A stretch of 64,000 bases of DNA from Planctomycetota bacterium. Lineage in GTDB: Bacteria; Planctomycetota; SZUA-567; H5-PLA8. Below the pieces are notes generated by a model. It did not search any database, was not told where the DNA came from, and saw nothing but the letters and a program-made list of their open reading frames with translations. Within the stretch, counting starts at the first letter, position 1. Every line of letters starts with the position of its first letter. Below, one piece after another: positions 8,063 through 19,325 of the stretch. The position numbers and the translations under genes are program-made. Where the stretch lies: contig JAKLKQ010000009.1 of assembly GCA_023150555.1 (NCBI GenBank), positions 78,669-142,668 of the forward strand. The letters run 5' to 3'.

Positions 8063-9055
8063 ATGGATATGCTTCGCCTCACGTCCATGCTGCTGGCCGC
8101 CGCCCTGTCCGCCGCGGCGCCTCCTTTATATGGCGCGACGGACGACCCGGCCGCCGCGGGACCAGCACCGCGCATCGAGGAGAACCTCCCGCCGCCGGGG
8201 CTGGCCGGACGGATGCCCGCGGCCGCGCTGCCGGAGTCCAGTGGCCTGGTGCGCAGCGTGAAGCACGATGGGGTCTTCTGGACGCTGAACGACAGCGGCA
8301 ACCCGGCGCACGTCTTCTCGATCAACGTGCAGGGCAAGGTGCTGCGCGACGTCGAAGTGCCCGGCGCGAGCAACGTCGACTGGGAGGACTTGGCGCTCGA
8401 TGCGCAGAGCCGCCTCCTGATCGGCGACTTCGGCAACAACGCCCGCAACCGCAAGATCGTGGTGCTGTACCGCATCCCTGAGCCCGACCCCAACGACGCG
8501 CAGCAGCAGGTCCCCAATGCCGAAAAGATCCTCTTCAAGCTCCCCGACGATTGCGGCCCGCAGGACATCGAGGCCCTGGTCGCGCGCGGCAGCGACGCGT
8601 ACGTCTTCACCAAGGAACGCGAGCGCACCCGCTGCTACCGCCTGCCGCTGCCGGAGAAAGTTGACCCTGCGAAGAAGGAGCCGCTCACCGCCGAGTTCGC
8701 CGGCGAGACGCGCGCTTTCGGCACGATCACCGCCGCGGACCTTTCGCCCGACGGCCGGCACCTGGCCCTGCTGACCTACAACGCCGTGTGGGTGGGCGAG
8801 TTACCGCTACCCGAAGCCGCCAAGGAAGGCGAGGCGCCCAAAGCCCCGGCACCGCTGCTGCCGTTCACGAGCTTGGTGCGCAAGCGCAGCATCGCGTTGG
8901 GACAGTGCGAAGGCATCGCCTGGAGCGGCACGGACCTGGTGCTGACCAACGAGAAGACGCCGCTGCTGGACGGCGGGCACGAGGTCTTCCTGATGCGCAA
9001 TGTGCTGGCGCCGCTAGAGCAACCCGGCGGCCCGCCTACAGGCGAGCAGCCGTAA
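8063..9055 (+). CDS. Exported beta-propeller-like protein of unknown function
   Basis: ATG at 8063 opens a 330-residue protein with a classic signal peptide (MDMLRLTSMLLAAALSAAAPP...). The open frame extends far upstream, but only as antisense shadow of the MFS and CobW genes. The mature part has repeated strand motifs such as SGLVRSVKHDGVFWTLNDSGNP, WEDLALDAQSRLLIGDFGNN, DIEALVARGSDAYVFTKE and LSPDGRHLALLTY. These resemble secreted propeller proteins (esterase-like phytase / SdiA-regulated type) that carry WEDLA and GDFGNN. No catalytic assignment can be supported. It probably acts in the periplasm. Confidence 0.65.
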   Translation: MDMLRLTSMLLAAALSAAAPPLYGATDDPAAAGPAPRIEENLPPPGLAGRMPAAALPESSGLVRSVKHDGVFWTLNDSGNPAHVFSINVQGKVLRDVEVPGASNVDWEDLALDAQSRLLIGDFGNNARNRKIVVLYRIPEPDPNDAQQQVPNAEKILFKLPDDCGPQDIEALVARGSDAYVFTKERERTRCYRLPLPEKVDPAKKEPLTAEFAGETRAFGTITAADLSPDGRHLALLTYNAVWVGELPLPEAAKEGEAPKAPAPLLPFTSLVRKRSIALGQCEGIAWSGTDLVLTNEKTPLLDGGHEVFLMRNVLAPLEQPGGPPTGEQP

Positions 9056-9182
9056 GGGCCAGCGCGCCGGGACTTTGCAATAGCGCGGCAATTCCATAAG
9101 ATCGGGCCTGTGTAGCACGTCTATAGAAGGACCGCTTCGTCTTCGAACCGCAGCAGCCGCTTTAGCCGCGAAGGAGCGCGCC

Positions 9183-10085
9183 ATGCGCCGGATGGACCTC
9201 ACGCACAAGCCGCGCTTCGCCGCAACCCTGCTGCGCCGGTTGTGGGCCTTCGCGTGCCTGCTGGCGCTGCTGATCCAGTACGGCTGCGAGCAAGAGAAGG
9301 TCACCGAGGACGAGGCCGAGATGCGCGCGATCTTCGCCAAGGCGCGGGAGTTGGACGCACAGGGCGAGTACCACAAGGCGATGGTCCACTACGAGACCAT
9401 CCTGGCGCGGCATCCCAACTGGATGTCCACGCGTCTGAACGCCGCGATGGCCGCCTACGATTCGGGCCAGTACAGCAAAGCCGTGGGGCACTTCGAGTTG
9501 CTGCATAAATACGGGCCCAAGGACTGGTTCGTCATCCGCAAACTGATCCAGTGCCACGAGCACCTCAAGAACGACGAGAAGGTCGAGGAGTACCGCAAGA
9601 AGCTCCACCAACTGCGCGAGCAGAAGGACGGCAGCCTGCTGCTGAAGCGCTACCAGGGTTACACGCGCGACTACATCCCCGTCGGCACGAACCACGTAAT
9701 CGGTTACGAGTTCTTCGATTACAAGAAGCACGGGCGATTGTGGTACTTCAAGCTCGAGGACCACCACCGCGCGGCGATCAGCGGGTTCCTGGTGGAGGCC
9801 TCGCCGTTTTTCAGCGCCGAGGGCCACCGGATCTTCTACATCTCTGAGGCCCTGCCCGGCTGGCTGCGGGTGTGGCACGTCGGCCCGCTGCCGACGCAGC
9901 GCGACGGCGAGCGCGATTACACGTGGGCCAAGAAGTTCATCTTCGAGATCCTGCAAGGCGCACGGCAGCCGCTGGTTGTGAAGCCGCTGCCGCAGGACTT
10001 GCAGCTGCTCGACGTGCCGGACCTGCCCGGCAGCCACCCGCAGGGCCAGGACATCGAAGCCGAGCCCGAGCTGCCTAAAGAATAG
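9183..10085 (+). CDS. Exported tetratricopeptide-repeat protein, function unknown
   Basis: A 300-residue protein starting behind AAGGAG. A hydrophobic segment (LLRRLWAFACLLALLIQYGC) ends in a Cys that could be a lipid attachment site, though QYGC is a poor lipobox, so it may instead be an anchor. Residues ~45-140 contain TPR-like helical pairs (AKARELDAQGEYHKAMVHYETILARHP; LNAAMAAYDSGQYSKAVGHFELL). The C-terminal half is a mixed, aromatic-rich domain I do not recognise. It probably organises protein contacts at the envelope. Confidence 0.6.
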   Translation: MRRMDLTHKPRFAATLLRRLWAFACLLALLIQYGCEQEKVTEDEAEMRAIFAKARELDAQGEYHKAMVHYETILARHPNWMSTRLNAAMAAYDSGQYSKAVGHFELLHKYGPKDWFVIRKLIQCHEHLKNDEKVEEYRKKLHQLREQKDGSLLLKRYQGYTRDYIPVGTNHVIGYEFFDYKKHGRLWYFKLEDHHRAAISGFLVEASPFFSAEGHRIFYISEALPGWLRVWHVGPLPTQRDGERDYTWAKKFIFEILQGARQPLVVKPLPQDLQLLDVPDLPGSHPQGQDIEAEPELPKE

Positions 10086-10173
10086 CAATCCGTACTTGCG
10101 CGGCGGGCGGTTTGGTCCAAAGTGGAGCCGTCGAGCTTCCTTTCCAGCAACCACGAATCCGGAGGATCCTCAT

Positions 10174-11100
10174 ATGGCGGCGGCCGTATTCGAGACGCAA
10201 CTGCCCGATCTGAAGCTGAAGGCCCGCGGCAAGGTCCGCGACATCTACGACCTTGGCGACAAGCTCCTGATCGTCAGCACCGACCGTCTGAGCGCCTTCG
10301 ACTGCGTGCTGCCCACGCCGATTCCCGATAAAGGCAAGGTCCTCAACGGGTTGTCGCGCTTCTGGTTCGACTTCCTCAAGGACACTGTGCCCAACCACAT
10401 CATCACGATGGACGTCAACAAGATGGGCCACGGCCTGGAGAAGCACGGTGACGTCCTGGCCGGCCGCAGCATGCTCTGCAAGAAGGCCGAGGTCGTTCCC
10501 ATCGAGTGCGTCACGCGCGGCTACCTGATGGGCTCGGGCTGGAAGGAGTACCAGAAGACCAGCAGCGTCTGCGGCAACCCGCTCCCCCGCGGCCTGACCA
10601 ACGGCGCGAAGCTGCCCGAGGTCATCTTCACGCCCTCCACCAAGGCGGCCAGCGGCCACGACGAGAACATCGACTTCGAGGGCGCGGTCAAGCACGCCGA
10701 GAAGGAGATGAAGCTGAGCGCCGAGAAGGCGCGCGCCATCGTCACGAAGCTAAAGGAACTCACCATAACGATTTACCAGCACGCGTACGAGCACGCGCTG
10801 TCCCGCGGCATCATCATCGCGGACACCAAGCTCGAGTTCGGCATCAAGGACGGCGAGATCATCCTCATCGACGAAGTCCTGACGCCCGACAGCAGCCGCT
10901 TCTGGCCCAAGGACGCCTGGACGCCCGGCAAGACGCAGCTGAGCTTCGACAAGCAGTTCGTCCGCGACTATCTCGAGGCCCTCGACTGGAACAAGCAGCC
11001 CCCGGCGCCCGAGCTGCCTGAGAAGGTCGTCAACAAGACCCGCGAGAAGTACATCGAGGCCTACAAGCTCATCACCGGCAAGAACGACCTCGACGCGTAG
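10174..11100 (+). CDS. purC: Phosphoribosylaminoimidazole-succinocarboxamide synthase
   Basis: SAICAR synthetase, the ATP-dependent step joining CAIR and aspartate in de novo purine synthesis. The 308-residue protein begins FETQLPDLKLKARGKVRDIY with the conserved GKVRD (19-23), followed by STDRLSAFD. It also has the later RGYLMGSGWKEYQ and LIDEVLTPDSSRFWP motifs. This is the longer PurC class, similar to eukaryote/planctomycete-like enzymes of ~300 residues. The ATG at 10174 has GGAGG eight bases upstream; earlier in-frame starts add an implausible leader. No other pur genes flank it, so it appears monocistronic. Confidence 0.96.
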   Translation: MAAAVFETQLPDLKLKARGKVRDIYDLGDKLLIVSTDRLSAFDCVLPTPIPDKGKVLNGLSRFWFDFLKDTVPNHIITMDVNKMGHGLEKHGDVLAGRSMLCKKAEVVPIECVTRGYLMGSGWKEYQKTSSVCGNPLPRGLTNGAKLPEVIFTPSTKAASGHDENIDFEGAVKHAEKEMKLSAEKARAIVTKLKELTITIYQHAYEHALSRGIIIADTKLEFGIKDGEIILIDEVLTPDSSRFWPKDAWTPGKTQLSFDKQFVRDYLEALDWNKQPPAPELPEKVVNKTREKYIEAYKLITGKNDLDA

Positions 11101-11238
11101 CGGCAAACCCCGTCCGGCGCGTGCGTTGTGCGCGCCGGATTGGCCTCAAGCATTTCCCCCATCCGGACGATCCCAGAGGCAGTCTGGCCCTCAAGGAGGC
11201 CGGACCCGCATTCACCGGCTCGCAAGGGGGGTCTTGCC

Positions 11239-11718
11239 ATGCTCGTCGTCCGTCCTCGCATCGTCCATCTGCTCGCCGGCCTCAGTCTGGGGCTCGGCTC
11301 TCTCTTTCTAGGCGGCTGCGGCTCGCAGAGCAGCGCGGCGCGCGCGCAGAATCCCGCGCCGCCCAGCCTCAGCGCGCCCATCCGGCCCGACGGCTCGGAC
11401 GCGCAGGTCGCCGAGGGCGTAAAGCTCGTCCCGGCCGACGAATACGCGTTCCTGAAGGACCGCCAGCCGGGCACCTCGGTGCCGCTGCCGCCCGTCGATA
11501 CCAAAGCCGCGCCCGCACCCAGCTACGCCACCACGCCCGCGCCGACGGCGTCCATGGAGGGCAGCGGCGAGCGCCCGCAGTACTACGTGATGAAGCAGGG
11601 CGACACGCTCTACAAGATCGCCCGCGCGTACAACGTTCAGCCGAAGGAACTCATCGCCGCGAACAATTTCTCCGATCCGAACAAGCTCTCGGTCGGCACG
11701 CGCGTCCGCATCCCGTAA
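11239..11718 (+). CDS. LysM-domain lipoprotein
   Basis: A 159-residue exported protein. The signal peptide ends in a good lipobox LGGC (lipidated Cys 27). A Pro/Ala-rich linker follows, then one LysM domain (YYVMKQGDTLYKIARAYNVQ...VGTRVRIP, ~112-157) that would bind peptidoglycan glycan strands. It is expected in the outer or inner membrane facing the periplasm, as a wall anchor or wall-remodelling accessory. The start is the ATG after AAGGGGGG; upstream in-frame starts lack a site and would spoil the signal peptide. A strong terminator follows immediately. Confidence 0.82.
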   Translation: MLVVRPRIVHLLAGLSLGLGSLFLGGCGSQSSAARAQNPAPPSLSAPIRPDGSDAQVAEGVKLVPADEYAFLKDRQPGTSVPLPPVDTKAAPAPSYATTPAPTASMEGSGERPQYYVMKQGDTLYKIARAYNVQPKELIAANNFSDPNKLSVGTRVRIP

Positions 11719-11742
11719 GTCCAGGCATCTTCGAAAGATGAA

Positions 11743-11773
11743 GCGCCGGCGGGCAACCGCCGGCGCTTTTTTT
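11743..11773 (+). terminator. Rho-independent terminator after the LysM gene
   Basis: A perfect 10-bp stem, GCGCCGGCGG / CCGCCGGCGC, with a GCAA tetraloop is followed by seven T residues. It lies 24 bases beyond the stop at 11718. Confidence 0.92.
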
Positions 11774-11855
11774 GGCCCGGGCAACTCGTTGAAACAGCGC
11801 CCGCAGTGAGTAGGCTTGAGCGCTTCGAGTTCCGACCCGCCCAGCGGAGGCCGCC

Positions 11856-12731
11856 ATGCCCGTCGCGATAGAGAATCCCTACGCCAAGCCCGGCACGCCG
11901 TGGCTGCGCGGCAACCTGCACGCGCACACCACCAACAGCGACGGGAAGTGCGCTCCCCAGGCCGTCGTAGATCTATATGCCGAGCGCGGTTACGACTTCC
12001 TGATGATCAGCGACCACGACAAGCTCACGGACCCAGAGCCCCTCAACGCCCGCGGCATGGTGCTGATCCCCGGCAACGAGATCAGCGCCAAGGGCCCGCA
12101 CCTGCTCCACGTCGACGCGCACAGCATCGTGCCGCCGGACGAGGACCGCCAGACGGTCGTCAACAACGTCCTGGCCGACGGCGGCTTCGCCGTGCTGAAC
12201 CACCCGAACTGGCAGAAGTCCTTCAACCACTGCCCCTTAGAGTTGCTCGAGAAACTCGAAGGTTTCGTCGGCATCGAGATCTACAACGGCGTGATCCGGC
12301 GCCTCGATGGTTCGCCGCTGGCCACCGACAAGTGGGACCGGCTGCTCTCCGGCGGGCGGCGCCTGTGGGGCTTCGGCAACGACGACAGCCACCGCCCCGA
12401 GGACGACATCGCGCTGGCCTGGAACGTGGTGCAGTCCGACGACCGCAGCGTGAAGGGCATCGTAGACGCCTTCCTCGACGGGCGCTTCTACGCCTCGACG
12501 GGCGTCGAGATCGAAAGCGTAAGCGTCGAAGGCGCAACGGTTAAGGTGACGGCGCCGAACGCAAAGCGCCTCGTCGTCAACGGCGACTGGGGCAAGCGCC
12601 TCAAGCAGGCCGACGCGACGTCGATCGCCTACACCGTCGAAGAGAACGCGCCGCAGACGTACATCCGCATCGAGGCCTACGGCGAAGGCGAGGCGCAGGC
12701 CTGGACGCAGCCGTTCTTCATCCGCAAGTAA
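11856..12731 (+). CDS. PHP-domain (CehA/McbA-type) metal-dependent hydrolase
   Basis: A 291-residue cytoplasmic protein with the PHP phosphoesterase signatures. NLHAHTTNSDG (residues 21-31) gives the first HxH metal ligands, MISDHD a further pair, VLNHPNW a later His, and FGNDDSH the C-terminal ligand set. The first ~220 residues form the PHP barrel and the last ~70 a beta-rich tail (IESVSVEGATVKVTAPNAKRLVVNG) seen in CehA/McbA-type relatives. The substrate is not predictable; relatives hydrolyse phosphoesters or carbamates. It is transcribed towards the intergenic repeat at 12814. Confidence 0.85.
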   Translation: MPVAIENPYAKPGTPWLRGNLHAHTTNSDGKCAPQAVVDLYAERGYDFLMISDHDKLTDPEPLNARGMVLIPGNEISAKGPHLLHVDAHSIVPPDEDRQTVVNNVLADGGFAVLNHPNWQKSFNHCPLELLEKLEGFVGIEIYNGVIRRLDGSPLATDKWDRLLSGGRRLWGFGNDDSHRPEDDIALAWNVVQSDDRSVKGIVDAFLDGRFYASTGVEIESVSVEGATVKVTAPNAKRLVVNGDWGKRLKQADATSIAYTVEENAPQTYIRIEAYGEGEAQAWTQPFFIRK

Positions 12732-12813
12732 TGCCGACGTTTCGAAAAAGTAGCGCTCGCGCAATCTCGCGAACGCGTTTTCGATTTCACGAACTTTCGT
12801 GACCAGTGAGTTT

Positions 12814-13055
12814 GCGAAGTCGCGAAATTTCGCGACTCACGTCGTGCTGCGCGACGTGCTGGAGTGCACATGGCGATTTGTATCAATCCAATTACGATTC
12901 CAACAAGGTGCATCAAAAAATGCTCCACGGAATCATTGGAGTTATGACGATTTTGCGCAAGGTGCTGCGCGGCGTGCAATTAGGGTTTACGTGAACGAAG
13001 GGTGTTATATTGCCCGACGTGCTGCGCCATGTGCAATATACGCTTTGCGTAACAC
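12814..13055 (+). repeat. ~240-bp intergenic element, copy A
   Basis: This stretch aligns along its whole length with the reverse complement of 44815-45038, at roughly 75-80% identity by eye with small indels. Shared blocks in order are GCGAAATTTCGCGA, CGTGCTGCGCGA, GGTGCTGG, GCGATTTGTATC, AACAAGGTG, ACGGAATCATTGGA, TAGGGTTTACGTGA and the terminal ACGC-AAAGCGT-like palindrome. It contains the 18-bp perfect palindrome GTCGCGAAATTTCGCGAC (12819-12836). Just before it, TCACGAA-CT-TTCGTGA (12787-12802) is another perfect inverted repeat. Short open frames in the two copies do not stay aligned across indels, so it is probably non-coding. It fills the gap between two convergent genes and is followed by a GC-rich palindrome (CCGGACACCGGTATCCGG, 13069-13086). 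Confidence 0.8.
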
Positions 13056-13139
13056 CAGGGACCGGGGGCCGGACACCGGTATCCGGGAATGAGAAACCGA
13101 AAAACAGCAAAAGGAAAATCGGACGCGAAGCCGGATGTG

Positions 13140-14396
13140 TTACAGCGCCGGCAGGTTCCCCGACGCGTCGAAGCGCAACGCGGCGGGCGCGTCGAGTACC
13201 TGCAAGTCCGCGCGGGTCCGGGCCTCGGCCAGGTAGGCTTCGCTGCACGAGACGCGTTCGAGGTCCAGCGTGTTGCGGATGCGCAGGATGCGCGCGGCTT
13301 CGGGCGCGCGCAGGCCGATGGTGGAGAGCGCCACGTCCAAGGCCTCGCGGTCGGCCGCGAAGCGAATGGGCAGCGCGGCCCGGCGCGGGAAACCGCTCGT
13401 CAGCGCGTTGGCGTTGGTCGCGGGCCAGTCGATGGCCGCCGCCAGGCGTTCGGTGGTGAACTCGGCGAGGCCGATGCCCGTCGCGTTCCCGCCGCTCTTG
13501 GGAGTCAGCCCGCGCACGTAGATGCGCAGCACGCGCGGCGTCTCGCCCGGCGCGGCGGCGTGCGGCCAGCGCTTGCGCCCAATCACGTTGGTGTCCATCC
13601 CCGAGCCGCTCACGTCCTTGCCCATCTCGTCGACGATCAACAGGTCCACGTCGTCGAAGGGGAGCTTGGCGAGGAATCTCTTTGCCGTCACGAGCAACTC
13701 GGCGTCGCGCCTCAGGAAATCGGCGGGCTTCACGCCCGCGACCAGCGCGCATTCCTCGCGGCCGTTCTCCACGATGCCCAGGCCGCCCACCACCTTGCCG
13801 CGCGCGACAGCCAGCGCGCCGACTTCGCGCAGGATCGTTTCCCAGTCCTGCGCCTGGATCGCGCGGTGGTACGCGACGGCGCCGGCGTGGTTGCCCAGGC
13901 CGATCAAGAGCATCTTCGCGAGGCCGCTCTCGTTGGCGCCGCTGAAGATCGTGTGCGGCTTGACGCGGTTGCAGACGAAGACGTGCTCGGCCTCGTGCGC
14001 GTAGCGGTCCACGACGACGGGCACGCCCGCGGCCGTGCGGGCGACCTCCACGACGTCCATCGTCGCGCGCAGTTCGCAGCCGACGGACGCGGGCGTGATG
14101 CCGAGCCGTTCGAGCACCGCGCGCTGGCCTTCGGCGGTCGCGCCGCCGTGGCTGCCCATCGACGGCACGAGGAAGGGCTTGGCACCCAGGGCCTTCAGGT
14201 GTGAAGCGATGCCCGAGAGAATCGTGACGATTTCCGCGATGCCGCGGCTGCCGGCGGTGATGGCGACGGTCTCTCCCGGCTTGACGGTCCTTCCCAAGTC
14301 CAGCACGGCGAGTTCGCGCTGCACGGCGCCGGGCACGTCGTCAAGACGCGTGGCGTCCAACTTCTGGCGCACGTGAAAGATTTTCGGCAGGGCCAT
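13140..14396 (-). CDS. LarA-like (DUF2088) lactate racemase-domain protein
   Basis: A 418-residue member of the nickel-pincer-cofactor racemase/isomerase superfamily named for LarA. Supporting motifs are ITAGSRGIAEI, PSMGSHGGATAEGQ and CNRVKPHTIFSGANESGLAKMLLIG, which are characteristic of the shorter DUF2088 group rather than true LarA. The natural substrate is unknown; homologues isomerise hydroxyacids. No larB/C/E cofactor genes are visible in the window. The upstream gene runs the same way after a 64-base gap. Two further LarA-like proteins occur at 34089 and 63164. Confidence 0.78.
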   Translation of the reverse strand: MALPKIFHVRQKLDATRLDDVPGAVQRELAVLDLGRTVKPGETVAITAGSRGIAEIVTILSGIASHLKALGAKPFLVPSMGSHGGATAEGQRAVLERLGITPASVGCELRATMDVVEVARTAAGVPVVVDRYAHEAEHVFVCNRVKPHTIFSGANESGLAKMLLIGLGNHAGAVAYHRAIQAQDWETILREVGALAVARGKVVGGLGIVENGREECALVAGVKPADFLRRDAELLVTAKRFLAKLPFDDVDLLIVDEMGKDVSGSGMDTNVIGRKRWPHAAAPGETPRVLRIYVRGLTPKSGGNATGIGLAEFTTERLAAAIDWPATNANALTSGFPRRAALPIRFAADREALDVALSTIGLRAPEAARILRIRNTLDLERVSCSEAYLAEARTRADLQVLDAPAALRFDASGNLPAL

Positions 14397-14460
14397 GCGG
14401 ACAATGTAATGGCAGGAGCGGCTGGTGGAAAGAGCGAAGGCCGCGCCACCGTTAAGGACC

Positions 14461-15366
14461 CTACTTCAGTTCAGGAATGGCACCTTCGTAAAAGCGATCG
14501 ATCCGGTTGTGCTGAACGTGGAACAACCACTTGCCTTTCGCTTGGTCAAACTCCAATCCAATACAGATAGCAAACGGAAGCAGATCCTTCTCGTACTTCT
14601 TTTCCCTAACCAGTAGGGCCTTATACTCTCCACACATGAACCAGTTGCCTCGCCCCTCTAAAACGGCCTCAAATAGTGAAGTAGGGCTGTTCTCATCCTT
14701 TTTCGAATAGAATCGGGCCCATGACGCACTATCTCTTTCAATCGAAATCGGAGTGCTGGTCTCGCTATACCAAAGATACTTCGTGGCAACTTCCTTAAAA
14801 TTTTTCTCTTTGCATAAGGCCACAACCTTGGTCAGGAACGCCGCAATCTCTTCCTCTTCTTGCTTCGTCGGCCGCCTCAATTCCGGCTGGCCCTTTTCAG
14901 GCTTAGGCCCCTTGGGCGCGGACAGCTCAACCCAGACCTTCTCAATCGACGCCAGTTGTTGCAACTCCTTGTCGCGCGTCTTGGGGCGCAGCTTTGGATC
15001 GTCGCGCAGGCTCCCCAGCAACACCTGCGTAGCGTTCAAGATCTGCGCGATGTTGCCCGGGTCCCGGTAGGCCTTCAGGATCTCGCGCTCCTTCTCGTTC
15101 AGCGCGTCTTCCTTCTTACCCGCAAGCTTGGCGTACGTCGCGTGGTAGTCCAGTACGATCTTGAATTCTTCTTCGAAATCTCCGACGACGGCTTCCAGCA
15201 AGCCGAGGTACTCCTTAGGCGGCGTCAGGTACTCCTTCTCCGCGTCCTTCGCTTCGGCGCCCTTTTCCGGCGGCTTCTCCTCGGCCACCACAAATCCGTG
15301 GACGCAGGCGGCACCCAACAGAAAGAAGAAGGCGGCGGGTATGGCGGGTGTTCTTCCAACGTGCAT
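14461..15366 (-). CDS. Exported hypothetical protein
   Basis: The ATG at 15366 follows AAGGAAAGG and gives a 301-residue protein with an N-terminal signal sequence (MHVGRTPAIPAAFFFLLGAACVHG, then FVVAEEK). The mature part is lysine- and glutamate-rich with long predicted helices (~30-190) and a smaller mixed C-terminal part (WARFYSKKDENSPTSLFEAVLEGRGNWFMCG). I recognise no family. Base composition is visibly lower in G+C than the neighbouring genes (many AAA, TTC and ATT codons), which may mean recent acquisition or weak expression. Confidence 0.55.
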   Translation of the reverse strand: MHVGRTPAIPAAFFFLLGAACVHGFVVAEEKPPEKGAEAKDAEKEYLTPPKEYLGLLEAVVGDFEEEFKIVLDYHATYAKLAGKKEDALNEKEREILKAYRDPGNIAQILNATQVLLGSLRDDPKLRPKTRDKELQQLASIEKVWVELSAPKGPKPEKGQPELRRPTKQEEEEIAAFLTKVVALCKEKNFKEVATKYLWYSETSTPISIERDSASWARFYSKKDENSPTSLFEAVLEGRGNWFMCGEYKALLVREKKYEKDLLPFAICIGLEFDQAKGKWLFHVQHNRIDRFYEGAIPELK

Positions 15367-15405
15367 GCGGATTTCCTTTCCTTCCGGAGTGCGGCCCACC
15401 AACAC

Positions 15406-15870
15406 CTTGGCTTAAACAATACGCAGGTGGCAAGACCAGAGTTACCCCAGTTTATGCCCGATTCCAACTCATTGTCGTTCCGCCGGGCCGAGCGCGCTAC
15501 GCGTGAAGAATGAAGTTCGCAGCAACCTGGACGGAGCCTCGCCCTCCCAGAGCTATGCGATTGCGGCACCCCACTCGGCACTGCCGGACAAGCCGGCAGT
15601 GGCACACGTCCGGCTTCGCGAGGATTTTTCGATTTGCCGTTTTCAGGTGATATGGTTCTTGCCGATAACTTTTTTCAGTTTGATCGCCGTGTTATTTGCC
15701 GTGATCTATAGATTCTCATCTCTTAACTATCATCAGCATCTCGCCCCTGCCGGATTCCTTAGCTCGGCACAGGCCAGCCTTCGCGTTTGGCTACCGAGGA
15801 TCCCGCGGCGGCCCGGCCGCACCGCGCGGAGCCAATCCAAAATCCAAAACCTAAAATCAAAAATTGGCGG
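15406..15870. other. Gene-free gap with short repeats
   Basis: No convincing gene. It holds a perfect 8-bp hairpin, ACTGCCGG-ACAAG-CCGGCAGT (15580-15600), of the kind repeated in other genomes. A lower-GC stretch follows, and then an A-rich direct-repeat tract (AATCCAAAATCCAAAACC, from 15836) ending at the carB stop. An open frame at 15503-15889 has no family resemblance, runs into carB and is probably not coding. Confidence 0.5.
15577..15604. repeat. Short hairpin repeat
   Basis: GGCACTGCCGG, a 5-base ACAAG loop and CCGGCAGTGGC make a near-perfect inverted repeat without a following T tract, so it is not a standard terminator. A degenerate relative (GATGCCACTGG ... GGCAGTGCC) lies at about 43413-43453, suggesting a dispersed family. 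Confidence 0.5.
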
Positions 15871-19194
<3,324 letters not shown>

Positions 19195-19286
19195 GATGCG
19201 AGGTGCCCAACTGAACGGCGGATGCTCTCCGCTCAAATTGGGGCCGTACTATAGGGGCCTGAGCGGGAATTGAAAGCAACGAAATG

Positions 19287-19316
19287 AAAAAAAGCGAGCG
19301 GCGCGCGAAGCGCCGC
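19287..19316 (-). terminator. Rho-independent terminator of the MshEN/partner-switching operon
   Basis: Read on the minus strand, GCGGCGC-TTCGC-GCGCCGC is followed four bases later by seven T residues. It lies 9 bases after the stop of the last cassette gene (19326) and separates that operon from carB. Confidence 0.8.
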
Positions 19317-19325
19317 TGGAAGCCG

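Noticed and set aside
12806-12994. Small open frame within repeat copy A, and a similar peptide (SREIS...SNKV) from copy B
   Set aside because: Resemblance follows nucleotide similarity and breaks at an indel; different starts and ends in the two copies.
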